In this document: positions 1-8,825 of the stretch, in pieces
Numbering within the stretch: position 1 is the stretch's first letter
How the letters are laid out: the number at the start of each line of letters is the position of its first letter
Origin: Neisseria perflava
GTDB taxonomy: Bacteria; Pseudomonadota; Gammaproteobacteria; Burkholderiales; Neisseriaceae
NCBI RefSeq assembly: GCF_024170405.1
Contig: NZ_JALJYC010000005.1
Coordinates: 1-64,000, forward strand
Length of the DNA: 64,000 bases
Direction of reading: 5' to 3'
The notes under the pieces: generated by a model
What the model was told of the DNA's origin: nothing
The model's database searches: none
The model's input: only the letters and a program-made list of their open reading frames with translations
Position numbers and translations under genes: made by a program

Positions 1-42
1 TAGCTTGTTTTGCTTATAAGGGCTCAGTCGACTTTTTTTCAT
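1..42 (-). CDS. IS1595-family transposase, N-terminal end only (partial)
   Basis: The ATG at 42 on the minus strand opens a frame reading MKKSRLSPYKQNKL to the window edge. IS1016-type transposases begin with a closely similar stretch (M-R/K-K-S-R-L-S-x-Y-K-Q-N-K-L). Only 14 codons are visible, so activity and completeness of the transposase cannot be judged. It is transcribed away from the transporter fragment. Identification is by recognition of this N-terminus and its place inside an apparent IS end. Confidence 0.65.
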   Translation of the reverse strand, partial: MKKSRLSPYKQNKL

Positions 43-93
43 GGGATTTATTCTAAATGATTTTGAATAAATCTAGTTATCTAGTACAGCCCC
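1..93 (-). mobile_element. Left end of an IS1595/IS1016-like insertion sequence
   Basis: Read on the minus strand, the segment starts with GGGGCTGTACTAG (93 to 81), which resembles the IS1016 terminal repeat. A short leader follows, then an ATG at 42 opening a transposase frame. The homology between the neighbouring transporter fragment and the intact gudP begins exactly where this element ends (about 92-94), so the element interrupts that gene. The rest of the element lies outside the window. Family assignment rests on the terminal sequence and the first 14 residues, both recalled from IS1016-type elements, so the exact element name is unknown. Confidence 0.75.
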
Positions 94-639
94 TTCTTCT
101 TTATTACCTGGTTCCCGGTTTATTTGGCCACCGAACGCGGTTTGGATTTGAAATCTGTCGGCTTTGCCTCTGCCGTTCCTGCCATTTGCGGTTTCCTCGG
201 CGGTCTGACCGGCGGTGTGATTTCCGATATGCTGATGCGCAAAACCAATAATCTGGCCTTTGCCCGCAAAACCCCGATTGTGTTGGGTATGCTGCTCTCC
301 ATGATTATGATTGCCTGCAATTATGTCGATTCGATTTATCTGGTGATTACCTTTATGTCGATTGCCTTCTTCGGCAAAGGCGTGGGTGCGCTGGGTTGGG
401 CGGTGATGGCTGATACCGCGCCGAAAGAAATCAGCGGTTTGGCCGGCGGCTTGTTTAACATGTGCGGCAATATCTCCGGTATCGTTTCCCCGATTGTCAT
501 CGGCTATATCGTGCACGCTACCGGCCACTTTGAATATGCGCTGATTTTCGTTGCCCTGCACGCTTTGGTTGCCGCCTTCAGCTTCCTGTTTATCGTCGGC
601 CCGATCAAACGCATGGAATTAAAAAAAGAACCTGCTTAA
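94..639 (+). pseudogene. 3' fragment of a gudP-like glucarate/galactarate MFS transporter, cut by an IS
   Basis: The frame encodes about 180 residues nearly identical to residues 271-455 of the intact transporter at 924-2291, from the TFFFITWFP region to the C-terminal KRMELK. In-frame sequence upstream of position 91 meets a TAG at 82 inside the IS end, so the first half of the protein is absent here. A TTG at 124 is the first possible start but would give only the last five or so membrane helices of a 12-helix protein. The two copies differ at many scattered positions, so they are diverged tandem paralogs and not a recent duplication. The 5' half may lie beyond the IS outside the window. 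Confidence 0.85.
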
Positions 640-648
640 TCCTTGATG

Positions 649-687
649 TTTTCAGACGGCCTTTGATTCTCAAGGCCGTCTGAAAAT
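649..687. terminator. Inverted AG-DUS pair, terminator
   Basis: Two AGGCCGTCTGAA uptake sequences in inverted orientation flank a short loop, followed by a T-rich stretch, ten bases after the truncated transporter fragment. Confidence 0.75.
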
Positions 688-869
688 CTTTTTATCGGTT
701 CACGCCGCAGGCAAAACCTATTTCACGCTCTTTAACAATTCGGTTGCTTTTTGTTTATCCTACAAAAGACTACATTTTTCCTGCCTTATTGTTACTTTGC
801 CCAAAAATTTAAAACATCCCCTGTTGCAACTTCGGCGCTTTGTCCAATTCATTTAGTAGGCGACTTCCC

Positions 870-910
870 TATAATGGATGCCACGTTAGCAATTATTAAT
901 GACATCCATT
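870..910 (+). promoter_or_regulatory. gudP promoter with an inverted repeat operator candidate
   Basis: A perfect TATAAT -10 hexamer (870-875) has no good -35 at 16-18 bp, which suggests an activator. Overlapping it begins the repeat AATGGATG (873-880), answered by CATCCATT (903-910), just ahead of the ribosome binding site TAGGAG. The repeat could be an operator for a glucarate-responsive regulator or an mRNA stem near the ribosome binding site. No regulator gene is present nearby. Confidence 0.45.
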
Positions 911-923
911 TAGGAGCTGTATC

Positions 924-2291
924 ATGAGTAACAATGTGTCAACGCAACCTGATGCGCAAATGAAGCGCACCAATGTACGCTGGGGTATTGTGGTTCTGCT
1001 TTTCCTGGTTACCGCCGTCAACTACGGCGACCGTGCCACGCTGGCGATTGCCGGCAAACCGATGGCCGAAGCCGTGGGTATCGACGCGGCTGGGATGGGC
1101 TGGATTTTCTCGGCTTTCTCTTGGGCGTATGTGCTCGGCCAATTACCCGGCGGCTGGCTGCTGGATAAATTCGGTTCTAAAAAGGTTTACTTTTTCAGTA
1201 TTTTCTTTTGGTCGCTGTTTACCCTGTTCCAAGCCGGTGTCGGTTTGTTTACCGGTATGTGGGCGCTGATTATCCTGTTCAGCCTGCGCTTCTTGGTGGG
1301 TATCTCTGAATCGCCTTCTTTCCCGGGCAACAGCCGTATCGCGGCAGCCTGGTTCCCGGCCAAAGAACGCGCCACTGCAGTTTCAATTTATAACTCTGCA
1401 CAATATTTCGCTACTGTGATTTTTGCGCCGATTATGGGTTGGCTGACCGTTGAATTCGGCTGGCAGTCAGTGTTTATCTTCATGGGTGTCGTCGGTCTGT
1501 TAATCAGCGTTGTTTGGCTGAAAATGATTTACGACCCGAAAGATCACCCGCGTGCCAACAAAGCCGAAGTCGAATACATCGAAGCAGGCGGCGGTTTGGT
1601 CAACATGGACCAAAACAAAAGCGATACTTCGAAAAAGAACGAAGGCCCGAAACTGGGTTATATCAAACAGCTTTTGACCAACCGCATGATGTTGGGCGTG
1701 TATCTGGGTCAATATTGTATCAACTGCCTGACCTTCTTCTTCATTACCTGGTTCCCGGTATATCTGGCAACCGAGCGCGGTTTGGACTTGAAATCTGTCG
1801 GCTTTATCGCAGCGATTCCCGCCATCTGCGGCTTCTTGGGCGGCTTGACCGGCGGTGTGATTTCCGACACCTTGATGAAAAAAACCAACAACTTGGCAGT
1901 TGCCCGCAAAACACCGATTGTGCTAGGTATGCTCTTCTCTATGACCATGGTGTTCTGCAACTACGTTGATTCGATTTATCTGGTGGTATTGTTTATGTCT
2001 ATGGCCTTCTTCGGCAAAGGCGTAGGCGCACTGGGTTGGGCAGTAATGGCCGACACCGCACCGAAAGAAATCATGGGCTTGGCCGGCGGCTTGTTTAATA
2101 TGTGCGGTAACTTGTCCGGTATCGTGTCTCCGATTGTCATCGGTTACATCGTAGCCCAAACCGGTAAATTCGAATGGGCGCTGGTATTCGTTGCCCTGCA
2201 TGCCCTGGTTGCCGCCTTCAGCTTCCTGTTTATCGTCGGCCCGATCAAACGCATGGAACTGAAACCTTTGGAAAACAAAGCAACCGCTTAA
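924..2291 (+). CDS. gudP: D-glucarate/galactarate:H+ symporter GudP (MFS, anion:cation symporter family)
   Basis: This is a 455-residue inner-membrane major facilitator protein of the usual length for GudP/GarP. It is predicted to import D-glucarate, and probably galactarate, with protons. Visible signatures are the N-terminal NYGDRATL segment (33-40), the MFS loop motif DKFGSKK (81-87) and the conserved GALGWAVMADTAPKEI block near residue 375, all as in E. coli GudP. The ATG at 924 follows TAGGAGCTG. It heads a gudP-gudX-gudD cluster. A damaged paralog lies directly upstream. Substrate is inferred from family resemblance and from the two dehydratase genes downstream. Confidence 0.92.
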   Translation: MSNNVSTQPDAQMKRTNVRWGIVVLLFLVTAVNYGDRATLAIAGKPMAEAVGIDAAGMGWIFSAFSWAYVLGQLPGGWLLDKFGSKKVYFFSIFFWSLFTLFQAGVGLFTGMWALIILFSLRFLVGISESPSFPGNSRIAAAWFPAKERATAVSIYNSAQYFATVIFAPIMGWLTVEFGWQSVFIFMGVVGLLISVVWLKMIYDPKDHPRANKAEVEYIEAGGGLVNMDQNKSDTSKKNEGPKLGYIKQLLTNRMMLGVYLGQYCINCLTFFFITWFPVYLATERGLDLKSVGFIAAIPAICGFLGGLTGGVISDTLMKKTNNLAVARKTPIVLGMLFSMTMVFCNYVDSIYLVVLFMSMAFFGKGVGALGWAVMADTAPKEIMGLAGGLFNMCGNLSGIVSPIVIGYIVAQTGKFEWALVFVALHALVAAFSFLFIVGPIKRMELKPLENKATA

Positions 2292-2304
2292 TTTAACCTA
2301 AAGC

Positions 2305-2346
2305 TTTTTCAGACGGCCTAACGCCTCACAAGGCCGTCTGAAAAAA
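2305..2346. terminator. Inverted AG-DUS pair between gudP and gudX
   Basis: Arms TTTTTCAGACGGCCT and AGGCCGTCTGAAAAAA form a strong hairpin 14 bases after the gudP stop. It may attenuate rather than end transcription into gudX. Confidence 0.7.
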
Positions 2347-2424
2347 CAAACAGATTTTAAAAACCATCATGTTTCACCCAGCCGGATGATTTTTAAGATT
2401 TGAACACCGAAAAAGGATTCGATT

Positions 2425-3762
2425 ATGTCCACCCAATCTGTACCCGTAATTACCAAAATGCAAGTTGTGCCTGTTGCCGGACACGACAGCATGCTGATGA
2501 ACGTCGGCGGTGCCCACTCGCCCTACTTCACCCGCAATCTGGTGATTCTGACCGACAATGCCGGACACACCGGCGTCGGCGAAGCCCCCGGCGGCGAGAC
2601 CATTTTAAATGCGCTCAAAGAAGCCGTCCCCCATGTCGAAGACCGTCCGATTTCCATTTTGAACCGCATTGTCAATGATATGCACAACGGCTACCTCGAT
2701 GCCGACTACGACACTTTCGGCAAAGGCGCATGGACATTCGAGCTACGCGTCAACGCCGTGGCCGCTCTGGAAGCCGCCCTGCTGGATCTGATGGGACAAT
2801 TTTTAAATGTTCCCGTTGCCGAACTCTTGGCTGGCGGCCAACAGCGCGACGAAGTCACCGTATTGGGCTATCTTTTCTACATCGGCGACGACAAAATTAC
2901 CGACCTGCCGTATCAGCAGCCCGTGACAGGCAAACACGAGTGGTACAACATCCGCCGCAAAAAAGCGATGGACACCCAATCCGTGGTCGAGTTGGCCGCA
3001 GCCGCCAAAGACCGCTACGGCTTCAAAGATTTCAAAATGAAAGGCGGCGTATTTGAAGGCGCGAAAGAAATCGAAACCGTTACCGCCTTGAAAAAACACT
3101 TCCCCGATGCGCGCATTACGCTTGATCCCAACGGCTGCTGGTCTTTGGATGAAGCCATTCAGTTGTGCAAAGGTTTGGATAACGTATTAACCTACGCCGA
3201 AGACCCGTGCGGTGCCGAGCAAGGCTACTCCGGCCGCGAAATCATGGCCGAATTCCGCCGCGCCACCGGCATTCCCACCGCCACCAATATGATTGCGACC
3301 AACTGGCGTGAAATGGGGCATTCCATCATGCTGCAAGCTGTCGATATTCCGCTGGCCGACCCCCACTTCTGGACGCTCACCGGCGCCAGCCGCGTAGCGC
3401 AGTTGTGCAACGAATGGGGCTTGACTTGGGGCTGCCACTCCAACAACCACTTCGATGTTTCGCTGGCGATGTTTACCCACGTCGGCGCTGCCGCCCCGGG
3501 TAACCCGACCGCACTCGACACCCACTGGATTTGGCAGGAAGGCGATTTCACCCTCACCAAAGAGCCGCTGGAAATCGTCAACGGCAAAATCAAGCTCAAC
3601 GGCAAACCCGGCTTGGGCGTAGAACTGGATATGGCCAAAGTGCAGCAGGCCTACGAGTTGCACCAAAAACTGCCCACCGGCGCGCGCAACGACGGCATTC
3701 CGATGCAGTTTTACTACCCGGGTTGGAAATTCGACCGCAAACGTCCGGCAATGGTACGTTAA
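2425..3762 (+). CDS. gudX: Glucarate dehydratase-related protein GudX (enolase superfamily)
   Basis: The 445-residue protein belongs to the glucarate dehydratase branch of the enolase superfamily. Acid/base and metal-ligand positions are all present: the K-M-K pair (K204, K206), D234, E259, N288, D312 and H338. It matches E. coli GudX better than GudD, for example in the [17 protein letters not shown] segment near residue 92 and in CHSNNHFD in place of SHSNNHFD. GudX-type proteins are known as weaker glucarate/idarate dehydratases acting beside GudD. It lies between gudP and gudD, the E. coli order. The exact substrate preference is not readable from the sequence. Confidence 0.85.
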   Translation: MSTQSVPVITKMQVVPVAGHDSMLMNVGGAHSPYFTRNLVILTDNAGHTGVGEAPGGETILNALKEAVPHVEDRPISILNRIVNDMHNGYLDADYDTFGKGAWTFELRVNAVAALEAALLDLMGQFLNVPVAELLAGGQQRDEVTVLGYLFYIGDDKITDLPYQQPVTGKHEWYNIRRKKAMDTQSVVELAAAAKDRYGFKDFKMKGGVFEGAKEIETVTALKKHFPDARITLDPNGCWSLDEAIQLCKGLDNVLTYAEDPCGAEQGYSGREIMAEFRRATGIPTATNMIATNWREMGHSIMLQAVDIPLADPHFWTLTGASRVAQLCNEWGLTWGCHSNNHFDVSLAMFTHVGAAAPGNPTALDTHWIWQEGDFTLTKEPLEIVNGKIKLNGKPGLGVELDMAKVQQAYELHQKLPTGARNDGIPMQFYYPGWKFDRKRPAMVR

Positions 3763-3790
3763 GCCGTTCCACCCGCAACCCGATACACCA

Positions 3791-3836
3791 TTTTTCAGAC
3801 GGCCTTTGCCGTCAACCCGCACAGGCCGTCTGAAAA
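3791..3836. terminator. Inverted AG-DUS pair between gudX and gudD
   Basis: TTTTTCAGACGGCC and GGCCGTCTGAAAA arms enclose a loop of about 20 bases, followed by no strong T run. It is likely a partial terminator or an mRNA processing/stability structure within the operon. Confidence 0.65.
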
Positions 3837-3885
3837 CCCTTGAATCCGATTCATCCGTTTTGACTTATTTTTTAAGGAGAGCACC

Positions 3886-5214
3886 ATGAGCACCCCCGTA
3901 ATCACCGAAATGCAAGTTATCCCCGTAGCCGGTCACGACAGCATGCTGCTGAACCTCAGCGGCGCCCATGCCCCCTACTTTACCCGCAATATCGTGATTC
4001 TGACCGACAACAGCGGTAACACCGGCGTCGGTGAAGTGCCGGGCGGCGAAAAAATCCGCCAAACTTTGGAAGACGCCAAACCTCTGGTCATCGGCAAAAC
4101 CTTGGGCGAATACAAAAACGTGATGGAAGCCGTGCGCCGCAACTTTGCCGACCGCGATGCCGGCGGCCGCGGCCTGCAAACCTTCGACCTGCGCACCACC
4201 ATCCACGTGGTAACCGCCATCGAAGCGGCCATGCTCGACCTGTTGGGCAAATTCCTCGGCGTGACCGTGGCTTCCCTGTTGGGTGACGGCCAACAACGCG
4301 ACGCAGTGGAAATGCTGGGTTATCTGTTCTTCGTCGGCGACCGCAAAAAAACCGACCTGCCGTACCAAAGCCAGGAAAACGACCCGTGCGACTGGTACCG
4401 CCTGCGCCACGAAGTTGCCATGACACCGGATTCCGTAGTTCGCTTGGCCGAAGCCGCTTATGAAAAATACGGTTTCAACGACTTCAAACTGAAAGGCGGC
4501 GTTTTGGCCGGTATTGAAGAAGCCGAGTCCATCAAAGCCTTGGCCAAACGCTTCCCCGAAGCCCGTATCACCCTCGACCCCAACGGCGCATGGTCGCTCA
4601 ATGAAGCCATCCAAATCGGTAAAGAACTCAAAGGCGTTTTGGCCTACGCCGAAGACCCGTGCGGTGCCGAACAAGGCTACTCCGGCCGCGAAGTGATGGC
4701 CGAATTCCGCCGCGCCACCGGTCTGCCGACCGCCACCAACATGATTGCTACCGACTGGCGTCAAATGGGTCACACCATTTCCCTGCAATCAGTTGACATC
4801 CCGCTGGCCGACCCGCACTTCTGGACCATGCAAGGTTCCGTGCGCGTTGCCCAAATGTGTAACGACTGGGGTCTGACTTGGGGTTCGCACTCCAACAACC
4901 ACTTCGACGTTTCACTGGCCATGTTTACCCACGTCGCCGCCGCCGCACCGGGCAACATTACCGCCATCGACACCCACTGGATTTGGCAGGAAGGCAACCA
5001 ACGCCTGACCAAAGAACCGCTGCAAATCAAAGGTGGCTTGGTGGAAGTGCCGAAAAAACCGGGTTTGGGCGTCGAATTGGACATGGATCAAGTCGCCAAA
5101 GCCCACGAGCTCTACAAAAACATGGGCTTGGGCGCGCGCAACGACGCCATGGCCATGCAATACCTGATTCCGGGCTGGGAATTCGACAACAAAAAACCGT
5201 GTCTGGTACGCTAA
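3886..5214 (+). CDS. gudD: D-glucarate dehydratase GudD
   Basis: A 442-residue enolase-superfamily enzyme that dehydrates D-glucarate (and L-idarate) to 5-dehydro-4-deoxy-D-glucarate. It aligns almost residue for residue with E. coli GudD, shifted by four: K201 and K203 (E. coli 205, 207), D231, E256, N285, D309 and H335. The start at 3886 follows AAGGAGAGC. Downstream enzymes needed to finish the pathway (aldolase GarL, reductase GarR, kinase) are not in the window, so the product must be handled elsewhere. Similarity to the enterobacterial enzyme looks unusually high for a Neisseria gene, as for its two neighbours. Confidence 0.95.
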   Translation: MSTPVITEMQVIPVAGHDSMLLNLSGAHAPYFTRNIVILTDNSGNTGVGEVPGGEKIRQTLEDAKPLVIGKTLGEYKNVMEAVRRNFADRDAGGRGLQTFDLRTTIHVVTAIEAAMLDLLGKFLGVTVASLLGDGQQRDAVEMLGYLFFVGDRKKTDLPYQSQENDPCDWYRLRHEVAMTPDSVVRLAEAAYEKYGFNDFKLKGGVLAGIEEAESIKALAKRFPEARITLDPNGAWSLNEAIQIGKELKGVLAYAEDPCGAEQGYSGREVMAEFRRATGLPTATNMIATDWRQMGHTISLQSVDIPLADPHFWTMQGSVRVAQMCNDWGLTWGSHSNNHFDVSLAMFTHVAAAAPGNITAIDTHWIWQEGNQRLTKEPLQIKGGLVEVPKKPGLGVELDMDQVAKAHELYKNMGLGARNDAMAMQYLIPGWEFDNKKPCLVR

Positions 5215-5234
5215 TCCAGCATAGTTGAAAGCCC

Positions 5235-5279
5235 AAAGGCCGTCTGAAAAATCTGCTGATTTTTCAGACGGCCTTTTTT
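5235..5279. terminator. Inverted AG-DUS pair ending the gud cluster
   Basis: AAAGGCCGTCTGAAAAAT and ATTTTTCAGACGGCCTTT arms close on a short loop and run into a T6 tract, a strong intrinsic terminator. Confidence 0.85.
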
Positions 5280-5357
5280 ACAACAAAACAGTTACTATAA
5301 AATCAAAGGGATACACAAAAAATCAGATAATCTCAAAATAAAATATAGAAAAACTTA

Positions 5358-5386
5358 TTCAAACTATAAAAAATCTTAGTTATAAT
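5358..5386 (+). promoter_or_regulatory. Putative sigma-70 promoter of recN
   Basis: TTCAAA (5358-5363) and a perfect TATAAT (5381-5386) are 17 bp apart in an A/T-rich stretch about 55 bp upstream of the recN start. The rest of the 5280-5440 gap holds one DUS and no gene. Confidence 0.6.
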
Positions 5387-5440
5387 CAGCCTATCTAAAG
5401 TAATCCGTTTCAGACGGCCTCTTTATTAAGGAATACTGCA

Positions 5441-7102
5441 ATGTTGCTGGCGCTCTCCCTCCGCGATTTCGTGATTGTCGATCACTTGAATTTGGATTTC
5501 CAAAACGGCTTTACCGTCTTAACCGGCGAAACCGGCGCGGGCAAATCCATCACGCTCGACGCCATCGGCCTGCTGTTGGGCGACAAAGCCGATTACAGCC
5601 AGGTGCGCAACGGCGCGAAAGAAGCGCAATTATCCGCCCTGTTCGACATCGGCGGCCTGCCGCAGCTACAAGCGCAGCTGCGCGAGCAAGGTTTGCTGGA
5701 AGACGGCGCGGAAGAGCTGAACATCCGCCGCATTATCGACGCCAAAGGCAAAAGCCGCAGCTACCTCAACAACCAAGCCGCAACACTGGCGCAGCTCAAA
5801 ACCGTCGGCGAGCAGCTGATTGATATCCACGGCCAAAATGCCCACCATTCCTTAAACCAAGAATCCGCCCAACGCGAGCTACTGGACGCATTCGCGGGCG
5901 CAGCGGCGCAGGCCGAAAGCGTGAAGCAGTTATATCAAAACTGGATTAGTGCCAAAAAATCCCTGCAAGAAGCGCAGACCCAATCGGAAAACATCGCTAT
6001 CGAGCGCGAGCGCCTGCAATGGCAGTTTGACGAACTCAACCGCCTTGAATTGAAAGCAGGCGAATGGGGAGCGCTCAGCCAAAGCCATGACAGCCTTGCC
6101 CACTCTGCCGAGCTGTTGCAAACCGCCGAACAGGTCGGCGAACAAATCGACGGCGACAACGGCCTGCAACGCCAAATTTACCTGTGTCAAAAGCTGCTGG
6201 GCAACCTGCAAAACATCGAACCGCGTTTTGCCGACAGCCTGAACATGCTCGCCAGTATCGAAGCCGAGTTGGGCGAAATCAGCGCCAATATGCGCGATGT
6301 AGCCGGACGTACCGACATCGACCCGGATGAGCTCATCAAGCAGGAACAACGCATGAGCGAACTGATGAGTATGGCGCGAAAATACCGTATCGAGCCGGAA
6401 GAATTACCGCACAAACTGACCGAGCTCGACGAACAGTTGCAAAGCCTGCATGCCGCCACCGATTTGGAAGCGCTGGAGCAGGCCGTTGCGCATAATCTGG
6501 CCGAATATCAAGAAGCCGCGCATGTCTTATCCGCCATGCGCCATCAGGCCGCCGGCAAATTGAGCGCCGAAACCACTGATCATATGCAACATTTGGCGAT
6601 GAAAGGGGCGCGTTTCGACATCGTATTGCTGCCCTCCTCTCCGACTGCTTACGGTTTGGAACAAGTGCAGTTCCAAGTGGCCGCAAACAAAGGCAGCCCG
6701 TCGCGCCCGTTGAACAAAGTCGCTTCCGGCGGCGAATTGGCGCGTATCAGCCTGTCGATTCAGGTTGTAACCAGCCAATACACCCAAGTACCGACGCTGA
6801 TTTTCGATGAAGTCGATACCGGTATCGGCGGCGGCGTGGCGGAAATGGTCGGCAAAGCCTTACGTGCCTTAGGTAAAAAACATCAGGTATTGGCCGTGAC
6901 CCACCTGCCGCAAGTCGCCTCCTGCGGCGAAAACCACTGGCAGGTACGCAAACACAGCGAAGGCGAACAAACCATCAGCGAAATCAGCGTATTGGATACC
7001 TGTCAGCGCGTCGAAGAAATCGCCCGTATGCTCGGCGGCGAAATCATCACCGATACCACGCGCAACCATGCGGCGGAATTGCTGGCGATGGCGGCTGCTT
7101 AA
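5441..7102 (+). CDS. recN: DNA repair protein RecN
   Basis: RecN is an SMC-like ATPase that acts early in double-strand break repair with RecA. The 553-residue protein shows the N-terminal Walker A GETGAGKS (29-36), a long alpha-helical coiled-coil centre, the ABC signature region around ASGGELARISL (near 428) and the Walker B LIFDEVDTGIGG (about 452-463). Length is normal for the family. ATG at 5441 follows AAGGAATACTGCA. It is apparently monocistronic, bounded by DUS hairpins. In Neisseria, RecN also supports transformation and oxidative-stress survival. Confidence 0.96.
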   Translation: MLLALSLRDFVIVDHLNLDFQNGFTVLTGETGAGKSITLDAIGLLLGDKADYSQVRNGAKEAQLSALFDIGGLPQLQAQLREQGLLEDGAEELNIRRIIDAKGKSRSYLNNQAATLAQLKTVGEQLIDIHGQNAHHSLNQESAQRELLDAFAGAAAQAESVKQLYQNWISAKKSLQEAQTQSENIAIERERLQWQFDELNRLELKAGEWGALSQSHDSLAHSAELLQTAEQVGEQIDGDNGLQRQIYLCQKLLGNLQNIEPRFADSLNMLASIEAELGEISANMRDVAGRTDIDPDELIKQEQRMSELMSMARKYRIEPEELPHKLTELDEQLQSLHAATDLEALEQAVAHNLAEYQEAAHVLSAMRHQAAGKLSAETTDHMQHLAMKGARFDIVLLPSSPTAYGLEQVQFQVAANKGSPSRPLNKVASGGELARISLSIQVVTSQYTQVPTLIFDEVDTGIGGGVAEMVGKALRALGKKHQVLAVTHLPQVASCGENHWQVRKHSEGEQTISEISVLDTCQRVEEIARMLGGEIITDTTRNHAAELLAMAAA

Positions 7103-7109
7103 ACGGCTT

Positions 7110-7149
7110 GAGGCCGTCTGAAAATGTGAAAACCTTTTCAGACGGCCTC
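7110..7149. terminator. Inverted AG-DUS pair after recN
   Basis: GAGGCCGTCTGAAAA and TTTTCAGACGGCCTC arms, seven bases past the recN stop. Confidence 0.8.
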
Positions 7150-7191
7150 AATACAAGGTATGATGGCAGCGTTTGTTGTTAAGGAAAAATC

Positions 7192-8148
7192 ATGCACGTC
7201 CTGTTTATTGCCGACCCGATGGCGACCTTCAAAACCTATAAAGACACCACCTACGCCATGATGCGCGAAATGGCGGGGCGCGGCTGGCAGCTCTCGCATA
7301 CCTTGAGCGCGGAATTGTCGGTCAAACAGGGCAATGTTGTCGCGCAGGCCGCGCCGTTTGAATTTCTCGGCGCGAAAAGCGACGACGATCACGCTTGGTT
7401 TTCTGCGGGCAGCAAAATTCAGACGGCCTTAAAAGATTTTGACGCCGTGATTATGCGCACCGACCCGCCGTTTGACATGCAGTATCTGTATGCCACCCAA
7501 CTGCTGACCCTAGCCGAAACGCAAGGTGCCAAAGTGTATAACAGCGGCCAAGCCATGCGCGATTTCAACGAAAAGCTGGCGATTCTGAATTTCAGCCCGT
7601 TTACCGCCCCCACGCTGGTGACCACCCGCTCCGCCGATGTGCGTGAATTTTTATCGGAACACGGCGACATCATCGTCAAACCGCTGGACGGCATGGGCGG
7701 TATGGGCATTTTCCGACTGACGGAACGCGACCCCAATATCGGCAGCATTTTAGAAACCCTGATGAAGCTGGACACGCGTACGATTATGGCGCAGCGCTAT
7801 ATCCCCGAAATTGTAGATGGCGACAAACGCATTCTGGTCATCGGCGGCGAAGTCGTCCCTTACGCGTTGGCGCGTATTCCGCAACAAGGCGAAACGCGCG
7901 GCAATCTTGCCGCCGGAGGGCGCGGCGTGGCGCAGGAATTAAGCGCGACCGACCGCGAAATCGCCGAAACCTTGGTGCCCGAATTGAAACGGCGCGGGAT
8001 TCTGCTTGCCGGTTTGGACGTTATCGGCCGCAACCTGACCGAAGTCAACGTCACCAGCCCGACCGGTTTCCAAGAAATCATGAAGCAAAAAGGCTTTGAC
8101 GTGGCCGCCATGTTTGCCGATGCCGTGCAAACCTGGGCGAAAAATTAA
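7192..8148 (+). CDS. gshB: Glutathione synthetase
   Basis: This ATP-grasp ligase joins gamma-glutamylcysteine and glycine to make glutathione in the cytoplasm. The 318 residues match the proteobacterial GshB length. Visible family blocks are LFIADPM at the N-terminus, IMRTDPPFDMQY (about 87-98), the ATP-grasp region IIVKPLDGMGGMGIFR (about 160-175) and the C-terminal NVTSPTGFQEI. The ATG at 7192 has AAGGAAAA upstream. No gshA is nearby, as is common. Neisseria keeps high glutathione pools for oxidative-stress defence. Confidence 0.96.
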   Translation: MHVLFIADPMATFKTYKDTTYAMMREMAGRGWQLSHTLSAELSVKQGNVVAQAAPFEFLGAKSDDDHAWFSAGSKIQTALKDFDAVIMRTDPPFDMQYLYATQLLTLAETQGAKVYNSGQAMRDFNEKLAILNFSPFTAPTLVTTRSADVREFLSEHGDIIVKPLDGMGGMGIFRLTERDPNIGSILETLMKLDTRTIMAQRYIPEIVDGDKRILVIGGEVVPYALARIPQQGETRGNLAAGGRGVAQELSATDREIAETLVPELKRRGILLAGLDVIGRNLTEVNVTSPTGFQEIMKQKGFDVAAMFADAVQTWAKN

Positions 8149-8234
8149 CGCCGTTATCCAAACACAAATGGGCAAATCTGCGCCATACCGATGGAAAAGA
8201 TGGACACAGATTCTGCCCTCTCCCCCAACACATC

Positions 8235-8288
8235 AGGCCGTCTGAAAACCGCCGAATCTTATGCTGACACAGTTTTTTCAGACGGCCT
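8235..8288. terminator. Inverted AG-DUS pair with a long loop, gshB-dgkA
   Basis: AGGCCGTCTGAAAAC and a second DUS in reverse are separated by about 27 bases, so the hairpin is weaker than its neighbours. Confidence 0.55.
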
Positions 8289-8313
8289 CTCAGTCTCTTC
8301 CTAAAAATCCATC

Positions 8314-8718
8314 ATGAAACCCGATTCTTACGCCGCCGATAAAAAAGGCAAAACCGGCCTGAAGCGCATTATCAACGCATTCGGCTACTCCAAAGACGGT
8401 CTAAAATCCGCCTACCGCCATGAAAGCGCATTCCGCCAACTGCTCTGGCTCAACGGCCTGCTGTTTGTCGCTACGTTTTTCTTCAATTTCGGCCCGAGTA
8501 CCCGCATTCTGCTGATTATGGCCTCGTTTGTTTCGCTGATTACCGAACTCTTTAATACCGCTATTGAAGCCGCCGTCGATCACACCTCCACCGCCAAACA
8601 CGAATTGGCCAAACGCGCCAAAGATGCAGGTTCGGCAGCGCAATTACTGGCACTGGTGCTATTGGTCATCGTGTGGTGTATCTCCCTTTGGCGCGAATAC
8701 GGCTTTAATCTTTTCTGA
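8314..8718 (+). CDS. dgkA: Diacylglycerol kinase DgkA
   Basis: A small integral membrane kinase (134 residues) that phosphorylates diacylglycerol to phosphatidate, recycling lipid released by envelope modification. Three membrane segments can be seen (around 45-62, 66-80 and 108-127). The hallmark ELFNTAIEAAVDH stretch near residue 80 carries the catalytic and metal-binding acidic residues. It is slightly longer at the N-terminus than E. coli DgkA. It is followed by a PCuAC-type gene with its own leader, and is probably transcribed alone. Confidence 0.93.
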   Translation: MKPDSYAADKKGKTGLKRIINAFGYSKDGLKSAYRHESAFRQLLWLNGLLFVATFFFNFGPSTRILLIMASFVSLITELFNTAIEAAVDHTSTAKHELAKRAKDAGSAAQLLALVLLVIVWCISLWREYGFNLF

Positions 8719-8825
8719 TGTATTGACCGCTCATGTTTAATTAAGATTCATTTAATTTGAATCAAATACTTTCAGGCAGATTTCCCTGTAAGATAGCGTT
8801 CTCATCCAACCCAAAGGAATACATC

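Noticed and set aside
57..251. 64-codon frame near the window start
   Set aside because: Out of frame with the transporter fragment and overlapping the IS end; composition is not protein-like.
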